Assembly: GCA_004195305.1 (NCBI GenBank)
Contig: SDWN01000492.1
Coordinates: 1-7,279, forward strand
Direction: 5' to 3'
Source of the DNA: Neptunomonas sp.
Lineage (GTDB): Bacteria; Pseudomonadota; Gammaproteobacteria; Pseudomonadales; Balneatricaceae
DNA: 7,279 bases
The notes under the pieces are model-generated. The model was not told where the DNA came from. It ran no database searches and saw nothing but the letters and a program-made list of their open reading frames with translations. Both the position numbers and the translations under genes were made by a program. Every line of letters starts with the position of its first letter. Positions within the stretch are counted from its first letter, which is position 1. Below, in pieces: positions 1 to 7,279 of this stretch.

Positions 1-1
1 C

Positions 2-960
2 AATATCCGTGTAACGACCACCGGCTTTATGCGAGTGCAGGAAGATGTGGAGTCCACGGATGCTCATATCACCCTACATGCAATCGATTCCTCACGCATG
101 ACACTGTTGCCACACCCCGATGGCAATGATGCCGTCTCTGCGCTGGACAGTGATGCGAATTTTGATGAAGACCTGATTGTCGAAAACAACGCCACCGTTA
201 AGGGCGCACTCAGTGTGACCCTGCTGGCCGGTGACGATATGTTGATAGATAGCGGTGCGGTGCTAACCACCGATGCTGACGGCAACACCGATGTGGGCGA
301 CTTCATCACTTTGCGAATCGACCATGCCGATGCCGATGATAACGCGGCATTAGACGCTCAGAACAATGCCATTAATACCGGTGCGCGGTTTGATCTGTTG
401 GGTAATATCGCCACCAGCAGCCTACTGATCAGCGGCCAGCGCGACGACGATACCTTCTATCTCAGTCCACAATCACTCAGCGGTCATACCCGTGTGATAG
501 GCGATATTAGTGACGCAGAGGGCGGTAGTGATCGGTTTGTACTCGATCATCTGCCGACGGTCACCAGCACACATGATCGTCCGGCTCACCTGCTGGCCGA
601 TGGTAGCGACGGAGCGGTGCTCGATACCATCGATCTTGATGGCCTCGGCGGTAGCGACCACTATGTCATCAACGTCAGTGGCGATGAGACCTCGTATCTG
701 GTCAACGTCCATGATACCGGTGCCCACGACGATGGTGCCGATACGCTCAGCATCCATACCTTAAATGATGTCGGTACCGACGCGTTTGATTGGAATCACC
801 CGCAGCAGAGCAGCACCGATCCAGAAAGGGGCGATGTGTTCCTGCTACGTAACAACTTTGTGGCCTACCTGACCCAGGACGGCACGAATAGTGATAACCG
901 CTTGACCTTGAAGAGCTCGGTCGAGCGCATCAACTATGACGATTCCATCAATGGTCGCCT
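2..960 (+). other. Protein region: beta-rich N-terminal segment of the fragment
   Basis: Residues 1-320 of the giant protein. The stretch alternates short hydrophobic strands with Asp/Asn/Gly turns, as in a beta-helix or stacked beta-sandwich. It has few recognisable repeats: one GQRDDDTFYL at residues 145-154 is a degenerate nonapeptide, and GGSDHYVINV near residue 216 is another. There is no signal peptide or membrane segment. The in-frame ATG at base 29 is not a credible start, because the same style of sequence continues upstream of it and no ribosome binding site is visible. No named domain can be assigned; the role is probably structural. Confidence 0.6.
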
Positions 961-3900
961 GCTCGTCAGTTCCGGTGCCGGTGATGACCAGTTTTATGTT
1001 GATGACAACAGTGCGATTACCACCCTCGACGGTGGTGTCGGTGATGACCTGTTCCAGATAGGGCAGGTGTTTGGTAGCAACCCTAATGGCTATGAATACG
1101 CCAATGGCGACATTGACCCGCGTTCAGTGGTCGATGATGTCGAGAATGTTGACCTGACCTCCAATAGCGATGATGTTGAGTTACTACAGATCACCCGTGG
1201 CTGGCTCAGCCAGGGTATCACCCATGCGCTATCGGCCTTTGGTGGTGAGGGCAAGGATACGTTCAACGTCTACAGCAACAAAGCCGTGCTGCGGATGGAA
1301 GGTGAATCGGGTAACGATACCTTCGTTATTCGCGCCTTTATCGCCGAGGACGACATCATCGCCGAGGGTGGCGGTGACGACGACCACTTCGAATACAACA
1401 TCAATGCCCCCGTCAGCATCAACGGCGGTCTGGGCTTCGATACGGTGGTGGTAATCGGTACCGAACGTGACGATGTATTCCTGATTACAGAAGAGGGTAT
1501 CTTCGGCGCAGGCTTGACCATCAATGTCGATGGTGTTGAAGAGGCGATCGAAGTCGATGGCCTCGAAGGCGACGATACCTTCTATATCCTCAGCACCCGT
1601 GATGATGTCGTCACCACGGTGATCGGTGGTCTGGGCAGTGACAGCTTTATTGTCACCGGCGATGTGACTAAGGACATTATCAGCCAAAGCCTTGATGGTT
1701 TGAGTTCGGTGATCAACCACGGTGCCAACAGTGAACCGAATAACCCCTATGACAATCTGCTGGTCGACGGTATTCCGGTTTCAATCGCGACCGAAGCCCA
1801 AGGCAAAGTGGTGATTAATCAAGATACCGAAACTACTTCACCAGGCTTTACCCGCGTCACTGAAGACAGTGATGATGAGGACGGCTATTGGATCAATCTG
1901 TTCCGTCCTAGCAGCCTGCACGGTTCGACAGTGGCCTACCTCACGGTCTCAGCCACTACATCATCGAGCTATGATCGTCGTCTGCCGACCCGCAGTGGTA
2001 CGTCGGGCGACCCTGCAGAGTCGGTACTGATTTCAATCGATGGTGGTACTACTTGGCAGCAATCTGCGGTATTGACCTTTACTGAAGCCGATTGGGATAC
2101 GCCGCAGCGCGTGTTAGTCAAAGCTGCACATGATGATGCCATCGAAGGTGAACGCAAGGTGATGATCAGCCACAGTCTGCTGGTCGAGAGCAACGTTCAA
2201 GCTGATATTGATGCCTACGACAGCATCGCAATTGCCAACGTCGAAGTCCAGGTGCTCGATGATGATCTGGGTACGCTGTTGATTGAAGAGGTGAACACCG
2301 CAGGCGTTGTCGATAACGAGACGCGTGTACTCGAAGGCGTTGATGTGACCGATGCAACAGGCACGGTGATCGGCCAAAGCGCTATCGATGATACCTACCG
2401 GGTTCGGCTGTCGGTCGCGCCAACGGCTGATGTGCTGGTTGATGTCACGCTGGATGATGCACAACTGGCACTGTTTGACAGTCATGGCGTTGAAGTCACG
2501 CAACTCACGTTTACCGCAGACAGTACCGTTCCGGGTGATGGTAGCTGGGATGACTGGGTCACGCTAACGGTCAAAGCGGTCAACACCCTCAGCAGCGGTG
2601 GAGAAGAGACTGAGCGCGAAAATAGTCAAGTCTCACGCATCCTGCACAGCTTCTCCAGTGTCGATGCCGTGTACGATGATGCCGCAGGTGTCGAGTTGGA
2701 TGTGCGGGTGATTGATGATGACGGTGCAAATGTCTTAGTGACTGAAACCAACGGTGCAACCAAACTGGTCAAGGGCGTATCGGGTGACGACTACAGTTTG
2801 CGCTTGGTCAGCGATCCAGAAGCGTTAGTGACAGTGAATCTGTTTGCAGACGGTCAGACGACCGTCCTCAGTGCCGTACTGGGTGCAACCGATCGTCTGA
2901 CAACAGCAACCATTGGCCAAAGTGTCGATGTAGGGGTCACTATAGGTACAGATACCCTGACCAATGAAGGCGAATCGGTCAGTCGTTACACGCTGACGCG
3001 CACCGATGGCAGCAGTTGGCTCGACGATGGCTACCGTGTCGGTACGCTGTTTACTATCGATGGCGGCAGTAGTTTCTTCACTGTTAACGATCTGATCGAT
3101 GACATTAATACCGAAACCACACTTGATACGGTTGTCTCCTCGACGCTGGTGCTGACGCTGGACAGCGATCTGGGCACGCTCACCAACGGTGATCATGCAT
3201 TCCAGCGTACCGCTTACGCGGTCGAGTTTGATGCCAGCAACTGGTGGCAGGATGTCACCATCGCTATCGAAGCTAATCTCAACTTCGTCGCCGATGTCAG
3301 TGAGCAGTTTGTCCGTAATGAGCCCGTGCGTCAGCACCTGACCAGCCAGATCAATGGCCCTCTGATCATTGAAGGCGGTATCGCTGTTGGCAAAGACCGC
3401 TCGCTACGCCCAGCCGTGATGCTACCGACTGAGTTCACCGACGCACCCAAAGATATAGAAGTGAATACCGATGAGACTCAGCAAGCTGACCGTCTCAACG
3501 TCTTTAATGACTCCAGCATTGCCGATGACTCCGCTTGGCTGACCTCTGTTGAGCTGTATAACGATGTGGTCAAGCTCGATGATGCCACTAACCTATCCGG
3601 CTTGGGTATGCGTCCCGATGCCAACGGCATGAGCAAGGTTCTTAAGGTCGATATTAGCGATGCTCAAGATGGCAGTACTGTTCTCGACTTCCACGGTGGT
3701 ATCACCTTCGATGATATTGAGATTACCGAGATCCTACTGGGTCAAGGCAACGACACGATGACCATCGACGCGACCAGCAGCGGTACGCCGGGAGCCGATG
3801 AGTATGTGGTGACAGTCATCCACGGTGGAGGCAATGCGGTTCTCACCGATGAATTTGGCAACTATATCGATGCGATGGGCGATCCGTCATCCGTGCCGGT

Positions 3901-6900
3901 CATGGGTGGTGATCACATTACCGTCAACGGCGGTGGTGGCGATAGCTCACCGCTAGTGATCTACGGCGATACCTCACAAGACGGTAGCCGCTACGACTCA
4001 CGCCCTGATCTCGGTATATTTACCGGCAATGCACTGTTCTTTAACAACCATGGTAACGATGTGATCGACGCGTCGCAGTCCAGCGGTGCGATTACGATCT
4101 ACGGCGGTCGTGGCGATGATTTGATCTACGGCAGTCAGGCGGCGGACCAACTGGCCGGTGGTTCTGGACAAGACACGATCTTTGGCGAAGGCGGCGACGA
4201 TCACATCTACGGTGACTCGGGCTTCAACCTCGATTTTGATGTCAGTAAAGATGACGCCGATGTCGCAGTTGTCGCCCGTCTACTAACGGTCGCGACGATT
4301 AACCTCAGCTCTGAACTGACCGCCGATGCCGTGACCGAAATTGATGACCTGGTCGAACGGACAACCGGCGTCATCGCGGCCGATAGCGATACCCTCTACG
4401 GTAACGCCGGCGCGGACATCATCTTTGGTGATCACGGTGAGATCTTGCAGGCTGATGGTGGCATCAACCGGCTGTTACATAACGGCTTAATCACCTACAT
4501 CGGTACGCTAGAACCGAGCAACGGGGCTAAAGACACCATCGAAGGCAACGCCGGAGACGACCGCATTCTGGGAGGCAACGGCGATGATTTTATCTCCGGA
4601 GGTGAAGGCCGGAATATTCTGTTCGGTGATTTGGGTTTGATCGATTACGTGCTGGCAGATACCGATGACCTCGACGATATCGACCGTATTGAATCAACTG
4701 ACTTTGCCATTGGCGGCATGGATACCATCATCGCTGGTTCGCTCAGTGATATTATTCTGGGCGGTTTCGGCAGTGACCTGATCAATGCAGGGCAAGGCTA
4801 CAACAACATCGTGATTGGTGATCACGGTCGCATTCGTTCAGCGGAAGATATGTTGCATGAGGAGCTGGATGCGCCATTAGACGGCCACAGCATCACGCTA
4901 GGGCGCATTGAAACAATCTCGCCAGCGATCGGCGGCGGTGCAGACATCATCACCACCGGTACCGGTCGCGACATTATCTTGGGTGGCGCGGCAGGCGATA
5001 GCATCTTTGCTTACGGCTCGAACACATTGTCCGATGACACGGTGGTGGTCGATCCAACGGCCGAAGCGTCTGATCAAAATAATTTGATCATTGGCGACTT
5101 TGGTTTCATCGACTATGTCAGTGAAGATGGTGACGCCAGCGATATCGATCGGATCTGGTCGACGGAGGCTAATGAGATCGCGTTGGCAGGTGGTGATCTG
5201 ATCTATACCGGTGCGGGCAATGATATCGTCATCGCCGGTAGTGGTACGGATGAGATTCATGCCGGTGACGGTGTCAATCTGCTGATGGGTGACAGCGGCC
5301 AGCTGACCTCGGCTATCGTCGATGATCCGAAGCTTTGGTCAGCCCACGACTTTACTCTGGGGCTGGTACAAACCATCGGTTGTGAAGACGACGGCCACGA
5401 TACCATTATCACCGGTGACGATAACGATGTGGTACTTGGCGGTCTAGGCGGCGATTTCATCTCCACCAACGGCGGTAACGACATCGTCCTCGGTGGACAT
5501 GGTGTCATCGGTTACGCTGACACCACCATCGACGGTGTGATGGTATTTGAAGATCCAGATGCGATCGACGATGTGACCGTGATCGACTATCTGGCGACCG
5601 ACTATGCACCGGGGGATGATGAGATTATCGGCGGCAGCGGTAACGATATTCTGCTCGGTGGCGGCGGTCGTGACCGGATGATCGGTAACGAAGGTAATGA
5701 CTTGATCTTCGGTGATCATGGCGTCATCGAGGGTGACCTTGACCCCGTCAATGGTTTCCACCTGCCGTTGAGCGACCTGCAGCCGATGTTCCGCTTCACT
5801 TCGATCAGCACCGCGGAGCGGGTGACGGATCATCATTGCAGCGAGTTTAATGGCGATCTGTTGGGTGATGACGACTACATCGAGGGTAACCAGGGCGACG
5901 ATATTCTGATCGGTGGCCAAGGATCCGATGCGATCTTCGGCGGTAGCGATGATGATGATATTGCCGGGGGTCATGCGCTGGGCGGCCACGGTATTGAAAC
6001 GGATGGCAGCTTAAGCCCCGTGCACAGTGACTTACTCGATGCGGTTACTTTACTCACTGGCGTGGCTCAGGGGCACGACGACGGTGATTTCATCGATGCC
6101 GGTAGCGACAACGATCTGGTGGCCGGTGATAACGCGCGCTTCGAACGCCGTCCCGATTCACTCAGTGAGCGGGTTAGGGTGCTGGAAGATAGCGTTATCT
6201 ACGGCGAGACCATCAGCAGTATTGAATACACCGATGGTCTGGTGCAGGTCACCGGAGACTCGCAATTCAACCCAACCGATGCGGTAGCGCGCGTGGTGCA
6301 ATTGCTGGCGCATTCCGATCTTGATGAAATGAATAACAGCCCCAGTCATGGTGATGATTACATCGCTGGTGGCTCGGAAGATGACCTGCTGTTCGGTCAG
6401 CTGGGTGATGACGTTATCCAAGGCGACGGCCTGTTGGACATGAGCCCTCTGGTGGACATGCTTGAGCACGGCTACGAGATGGGACAAGTACTGGCCAGTG
6501 GTGCAGTGGTGATCCGTCAAGATGCTAATCGCTACCACTTGCTCAGCCCGGTTGGCGCCGAGCGTGATGGCGACGGCTACCTGCACGTCGATGCGTCGAT
6601 GGAGTTGGCGACCGACGGCGATGATTACATCGAGGGTAATGGCGGTAATGACCTGATCTTCGGCAACCTGGGCCAGGACGATATTGTTGGCGGCAGTTCG
6701 ACCCTGTTCGGTCTGGCCGGAAGTGAAAGCTTGCGCCCCGATGGCGAGGACCTGATCTTCGGTGGCGCGGGTATTGATCTGGTTCGCAACAACGAGGGCG
6801 ATCTGAGCGATACCGGGCATGCCCGCGATGCCGATGTGATCGCCGGTGATAATGCCAACATCTTCCGTCTGGTCGGCGTTAATGGCAGCCGTCTGGTGGA

Positions 6901-7260
6901 TGGTGATGGCGACATGATCAACACATTCCTAAGCTTCAACTACGACAATCCTTCGGCCAATGGCTACTCCGGTAACGGTGGCGGCTACAGCGCGACTCTA
7001 CGCATCATTCCCCGTGGTGTAGAGCTGATCGATTACACCGAAGGTGGTCCGGACTTTGACGCTGCAGCATTTAACGATAATGGCGCGACCGATGAGATAC
7101 ACGGTGAATCCGGTGATGATCAAATCTACGGCCAGGTCGGCGACGATGTGTTGTACGGCGAAGGTCAGGACGATGATCTGATCGGTGGCTGGGGCCGCGA
7201 TATTATCTTCGGCGGCACCGGTCGCGATGGGGTTTTGGGCGACGATGGCCGGATCTATAC
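2..7260 (+). CDS. Giant RTX-type calcium-binding repeat protein, internal fragment lacking both ends
   Basis: A single frame starting at base 2 is open through the entire window, giving about 2,419 genuine residues with no start or stop. I read it codon by codon and saw no frameshift. The protein is rich in Asp, Gly, Asn, Thr and Val and has only two cysteines (residues 1794 and 1946). It carries many GGxGxDxUx nonapeptides, the calcium-binding unit of RTX beta-rolls, together with three Calx-beta-like modules. Known RTX proteins are exported unfolded by type I secretion and fold outside the cell on binding calcium; very large ones are often adhesins or surface proteins. That role is inferred here, since the N-terminal retention region and C-terminal secretion signal are not in the window. 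The module order resembles, from memory, giant proteins annotated only as 'calcium-binding protein' or 'beta strand repeat-containing protein'. No catalytic domain was recognised, so no symbol is given. The frame also runs through the adapter to base 7279, but those last residues are artificial. Confidence 0.95.
965..1670 (+). repeat. Phe-type glycine/aspartate nonapeptide repeats
   Basis: Residues 322-556 hold a series of RTX-like units in which the usual hydrophobic position is mostly Phe. They include GAGDDQFYV (residue 325), GGVGDDLFQI (344), GGEGKDTFNV (414), GESGNDTFVI (434), GGLGFDTVVV (475), GLEGDDTFYI (520) and GGLGSDSFIV (542). They are spaced 19 to 70 residues apart rather than stacked end to end, so each probably caps a beta-strand pair and does not form a continuous beta-roll. 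The conserved Gly and Asp positions suggest calcium binding, but this spacing is not that of a classical RTX block. Between them lie phrases such as TRGWLS and IFGAGL that I recall from other giant proteins of this kind. Confidence 0.75.
1808..2266 (+). repeat. Calx-beta-like module 1
   Basis: Residues 603-755, about 153 residues. The module opens with an acidic patch (TEDSDDEDGYW), continues with strands ending in VLISIDGG, and has the signature FTEADWDTPQRVLVKAAHDD from residue 693. It closes with VLDDD at 751-755. The pattern of an aromatic strand, a conserved Trp, V-x-V-x-A, an acidic E-G-E turn and a terminal V-x-DDD is typical of Calx-beta-type immunoglobulin-like folds, which bind calcium at the module edge. 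It is joined directly to module 2. The assignment rests on pattern recognition, not a profile search. Confidence 0.65.
2267..2722 (+). repeat. Calx-beta-like module 2
   Basis: Residues 756-907, 152 residues, almost the same length as module 1. It begins with GTLLIEE, contains DTYRVRLSVAP followed by alternating Val residues (VLVDV), then LTFTADS and a Trp pair (849 and 852) leading to VTLTVKAVN. It ends with VIDDD at 903-907, matching the VLDDD end of module 1. The matching length, order and terminus support tandem repetition of one fold. The loop before the Trp pair is longer than in module 1 (PGDGSWDDW). Confidence 0.65.
2723..3403 (+). repeat. Calx-beta-like module 3, enlarged by an insert
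   Basis: Residues 908-1134. It starts like module 2 (ANVLVTETNG, then DDYSLRLVSDPEALVTVNL) and ends with the expected aromatic signature FDASNWWQDVTIAIEA at residues 1076-1091. Between these halves lies extra sequence that makes it about 75 residues longer than modules 1 and 2. The closing V-x-DDD motif is absent; instead the module passes through FVADVSEQFVRNEP and a stretch containing INGPLIIEGG into the linker. It is therefore the last, divergent copy of the tandem array. Confidence 0.55.
2954..3205 (+). other. Insert with SWLDDGY motif inside Calx-beta-like module 3
   Basis: Residues 985-1068 do not match anything in modules 1 and 2. The segment carries YTLTRTDGSSWLDDGYRVG, then an FTIDGG strand, and later the strand SSTLVLTLD. 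I recall similar R-x-x-G-S-W-x-x-D-G-F/Y units repeated in other giant bacterial surface proteins, where they seem to form a small beta-rich unit. The boundaries are approximate, set by where similarity to module 2 stops and resumes. The function is unknown. Confidence 0.45.
3404..4051 (+). other. Protein region: linker between Calx-beta-like modules and RTX blocks
   Basis: Residues 1135-1350. Landmarks are LRPAVMLP at the start, ADRLNVFND near 1163, LLGQGNDTMTI near 1246, a glycine-rich turn NGGGGDSS near 1310, and VIYGDTSQDGSRY at 1319-1331. These phrases look familiar from other giant calcium-binding repeat proteins, where they occur in the same order ahead of an RTX block; this is from memory and unverified. 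The region contains one isolated GQGND turn but no tandem nonapeptides. It is likely a folded beta-structure leading into the beta-roll. Confidence 0.5.
4052..4222 (+). repeat. RTX nonapeptide block 1
   Basis: Residues 1351-1407. After an isolated GNDVIDAS, four nonapeptides are stacked without gaps: GGRGDDLIY (4103-4129), GSQAADQLA (4130-4156, degenerate), GGSGQDTIF (4157-4183) and GEGGDDHIY (4184-4210), followed by GDSG. This matches the GGxGxDxUx consensus in which Gly and Asp bind calcium and the hydrophobic residue faces the core of a parallel beta-roll. It is the first canonical RTX block of the protein. Confidence 0.88.
4229..4390 (+). other. Protein region: helix-prone interlude between RTX blocks
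   Basis: Residues 1410-1463. The glycine turns stop and the sequence becomes rich in Ala, Val, Leu, Asp and Glu, with runs such as VAVVARLLTVATI and ELTADAVTEIDDLVERT. This looks alpha-helical or like a strand-helix insertion, in contrast to the beta-roll on either side. Whether it is a loop emerging from the roll or a small separate subdomain cannot be told from sequence alone. Confidence 0.5.
4415..5740 (+). repeat. Higher-order array of seven alternating GDxG half-units
   Basis: Residues 1472-1913. The phrase (N/D)-(I/L)-x-x-G-(D/G)-x-G-x-(I/L) recurs with first codons at 4415, 4613, 4805, 5081, 5276, 5480 and 5699, spaced 66, 64, 92, 65, 68 and 73 residues. The units alternate. 'A' units (4613, 5081, 5480) continue as IDYV or IGYA; the first two then have DIDRIEST or DIDRIWST. 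'B' units (4415, 4805, 5276, 5699) have more variable tails; two share a following SA, and two share TLGRIETI or TLGLVQTI. Nonapeptides fill the space between units, for example three at 4544-4624 and three at 5630-5710. The DNA of the copies differs at many codons, so these are old duplications kept at protein level. Confidence 0.75.
5870..6430 (+). repeat. Composite RTX module, copy 1
   Basis: Residues 1957-2143. Ordered landmarks are DDYIEGN (5870), nonapeptides GNQGDDILI and GGQGSDAIF (5885-5938), a GGS turn, the variable GGHALGGHG stretch, DLVAGDNA (6113), ISSIEYTDG (6215-6238) and FGQLGDDVIQGDG (6392-6430). The same landmarks recur in the same order in copy 2. Between them are helix-prone stretches (DLLDAVTLLTGVAQG near 6030 and DAVARVVQLLAHSDLDEM near 6276) that copy 2 lacks, so this copy has acquired or retained extra segments. 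Confidence 0.65.
6431..6619 (+). other. Protein region: spacer between the two composite modules
   Basis: Residues about 2144-2206. It starts with a helix-like, Met-rich stretch (LLDMSPLVDMLEHGYEMGQ), followed by short strands (ASGAVVIRQDANRYHLLSP) and a small Gly/Asp turn (ERDGDGYLHVDASMELA). It contains no nonapeptide. The pattern suggests a compact alpha/beta insertion or loop projecting from the beta-roll. No family was recognised. Confidence 0.45.
6620..7165 (+). repeat. Composite RTX module, copy 2
   Basis: Residues 2207-2388. It repeats the landmarks of copy 1: DDYIEGN (6620), nonapeptides GNGGNDLIF and GNLGQDDIV (6635-6688), a GGSS turn, the LRPDG phrase, DVIAGDNA (6833), VELIDYTEGG (7019-7048) and YGQVGDDVLYGEG (7127-7165). 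Offsets from copy 1 are 250, 240, 269 and 245 residues at the four main anchors, so small insertions and deletions separate the copies. A copy-2-specific insert between the third and fourth landmarks is rich in Asn, Tyr and Gly (FNYDNPSANGYSGNGGGY). Confidence 0.65.
7103..7237 (+). repeat. RTX nonapeptide block, five uninterrupted units
   Basis: Residues 2368-2412 are five perfect-length nonapeptides: GESGDDQIY, GQVGDDVLY, GEGQDDDLI, GGWGRDIIF and GGTGRDGVL, followed by another GDDG turn. This is the longest clean RTX run in the window and the strongest single piece of evidence for calcium binding. It lies right at the end of genuine sequence, so the block may continue beyond the window. Confidence 0.92.
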
Positions 7261-7279
7261 CTGTCTCTTATACACATCT
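7261..7279. other. Tn5 mosaic-end sequencing adapter (artefact)
   Basis: The last 19 bases read CTGTCTCTTATACACATCT, an exact match to the synthetic hyperactive-Tn5 mosaic end used in transposase-based library kits. The mosaic end is a laboratory hybrid and differs from the natural IS50 outside and inside ends, so this is not a natural transposon. It replaces genomic sequence at the contig edge; the codons it creates (TGT onwards) should be removed from any protein prediction. Confidence 0.97.

Noticed and set aside
29..31. In-frame ATG as a possible gene start
   Set aside because: The frame is already open at the left edge and no Shine-Dalgarno-like sequence precedes the codon; the segment does not look like a signal peptide or N-terminal region.
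1229..3337. Several minus-strand open frames of 63 to 170 codons
   Set aside because: All lie opposite the continuous sense frame, overlap one another in different frames, and show no recognisable family or ribosome binding site.
4103..4228. Short-period DNA repeats that could be taken for a CRISPR array or tandem satellite
   Set aside because: The periodicity is 27 bases, the nine-codon RTX unit. Copies differ at synonymous positions, and there are no unique spacers of constant length.
5444..5989. 181-codon open frame on the minus strand
   Set aside because: Same cause: antisense to clear GGxGxDxUx repeats. Its runs of Ile, Val and Ala reflect reversed GAT, GAC and GGC codons.
6158..6820. 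220-codon open frame on the minus strand
   Set aside because: It is the antisense shadow of the giant gene. Asp/Gly/Ile/Val codons on the sense strand rarely create stops in reverse, and the predicted protein has no coherent motif. The sense frame carries clear RTX repeats at the same place.
1..7260. Frequent GATC sites as a possible methylation or replication signal
   Set aside because: They arise from Asp-Leu and Gly-Asp-(Leu/His) codon pairs spread along the gene and are not clustered in any non-coding region.
1..7260. Promoters, terminators or RNA genes within the window
   Set aside because: There is no intergenic space; the coding frame is continuous, and I saw no tRNA- or rRNA-like sequence or hairpin followed by a T-run on either strand.
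7261..7279. Natural Tn5/IS50 transposon end
   Set aside because: The 19 bases match the synthetic mosaic end, not the natural outside or inside ends, and they stop exactly at the sequence terminus.

Overview
The whole window is the inside of one giant protein-coding gene on the + strand. Reading codons from base 2, the frame stays open to the last base with no stop codon. Neither the true start nor the true stop is present. About 2,419 complete codons are genuine; the last 19 bases (7261-7279) exactly match the synthetic Tn5 mosaic end used in transposase-based library kits. The right edge is therefore an untrimmed sequencing adapter, not genomic DNA. Residue numbers below count from the codon at bases 2-4.

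The product is an acidic, Asp/Gly/Asn-rich, nearly cysteine-free protein made of calcium-binding RTX-type nonapeptides and beta-sandwich-like modules. From left to right: (1) a beta-rich segment (2-960); (2) a run of Phe-type glycine/aspartate repeats of the form GGxGxDxFxV (965-1670); (3) three tandem Calx-beta-like modules (1808-3403), the third apparently interrupted by an unrelated insert with the motif SWLDDGY; (4) a linker region (3404-4051); (5) a first canonical RTX block (4052-4222); (6) a short helix-like interlude; (7) a higher-order array of seven alternating half-units marked by GDxG motifs (4415-5740); (8) two copies of a roughly 245-residue composite module (5870-6430 and 6620-7165), the second running into five uninterrupted nonapeptides at the genomic edge.

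Proteins of this kind are usually exported by type I secretion and sit outside the cell, often as very large adhesins or surface-layer-like proteins that fold on meeting calcium. No secretion signal, membrane anchor or partner gene is visible here because both ends of the gene are missing, so export and function are inferences. The composition suggests a Gram-negative bacterium, perhaps a marine or aquatic proteobacterium, but this is weakly supported. No RNA gene, promoter, terminator, CRISPR array, natural mobile element or second gene was found on either strand.
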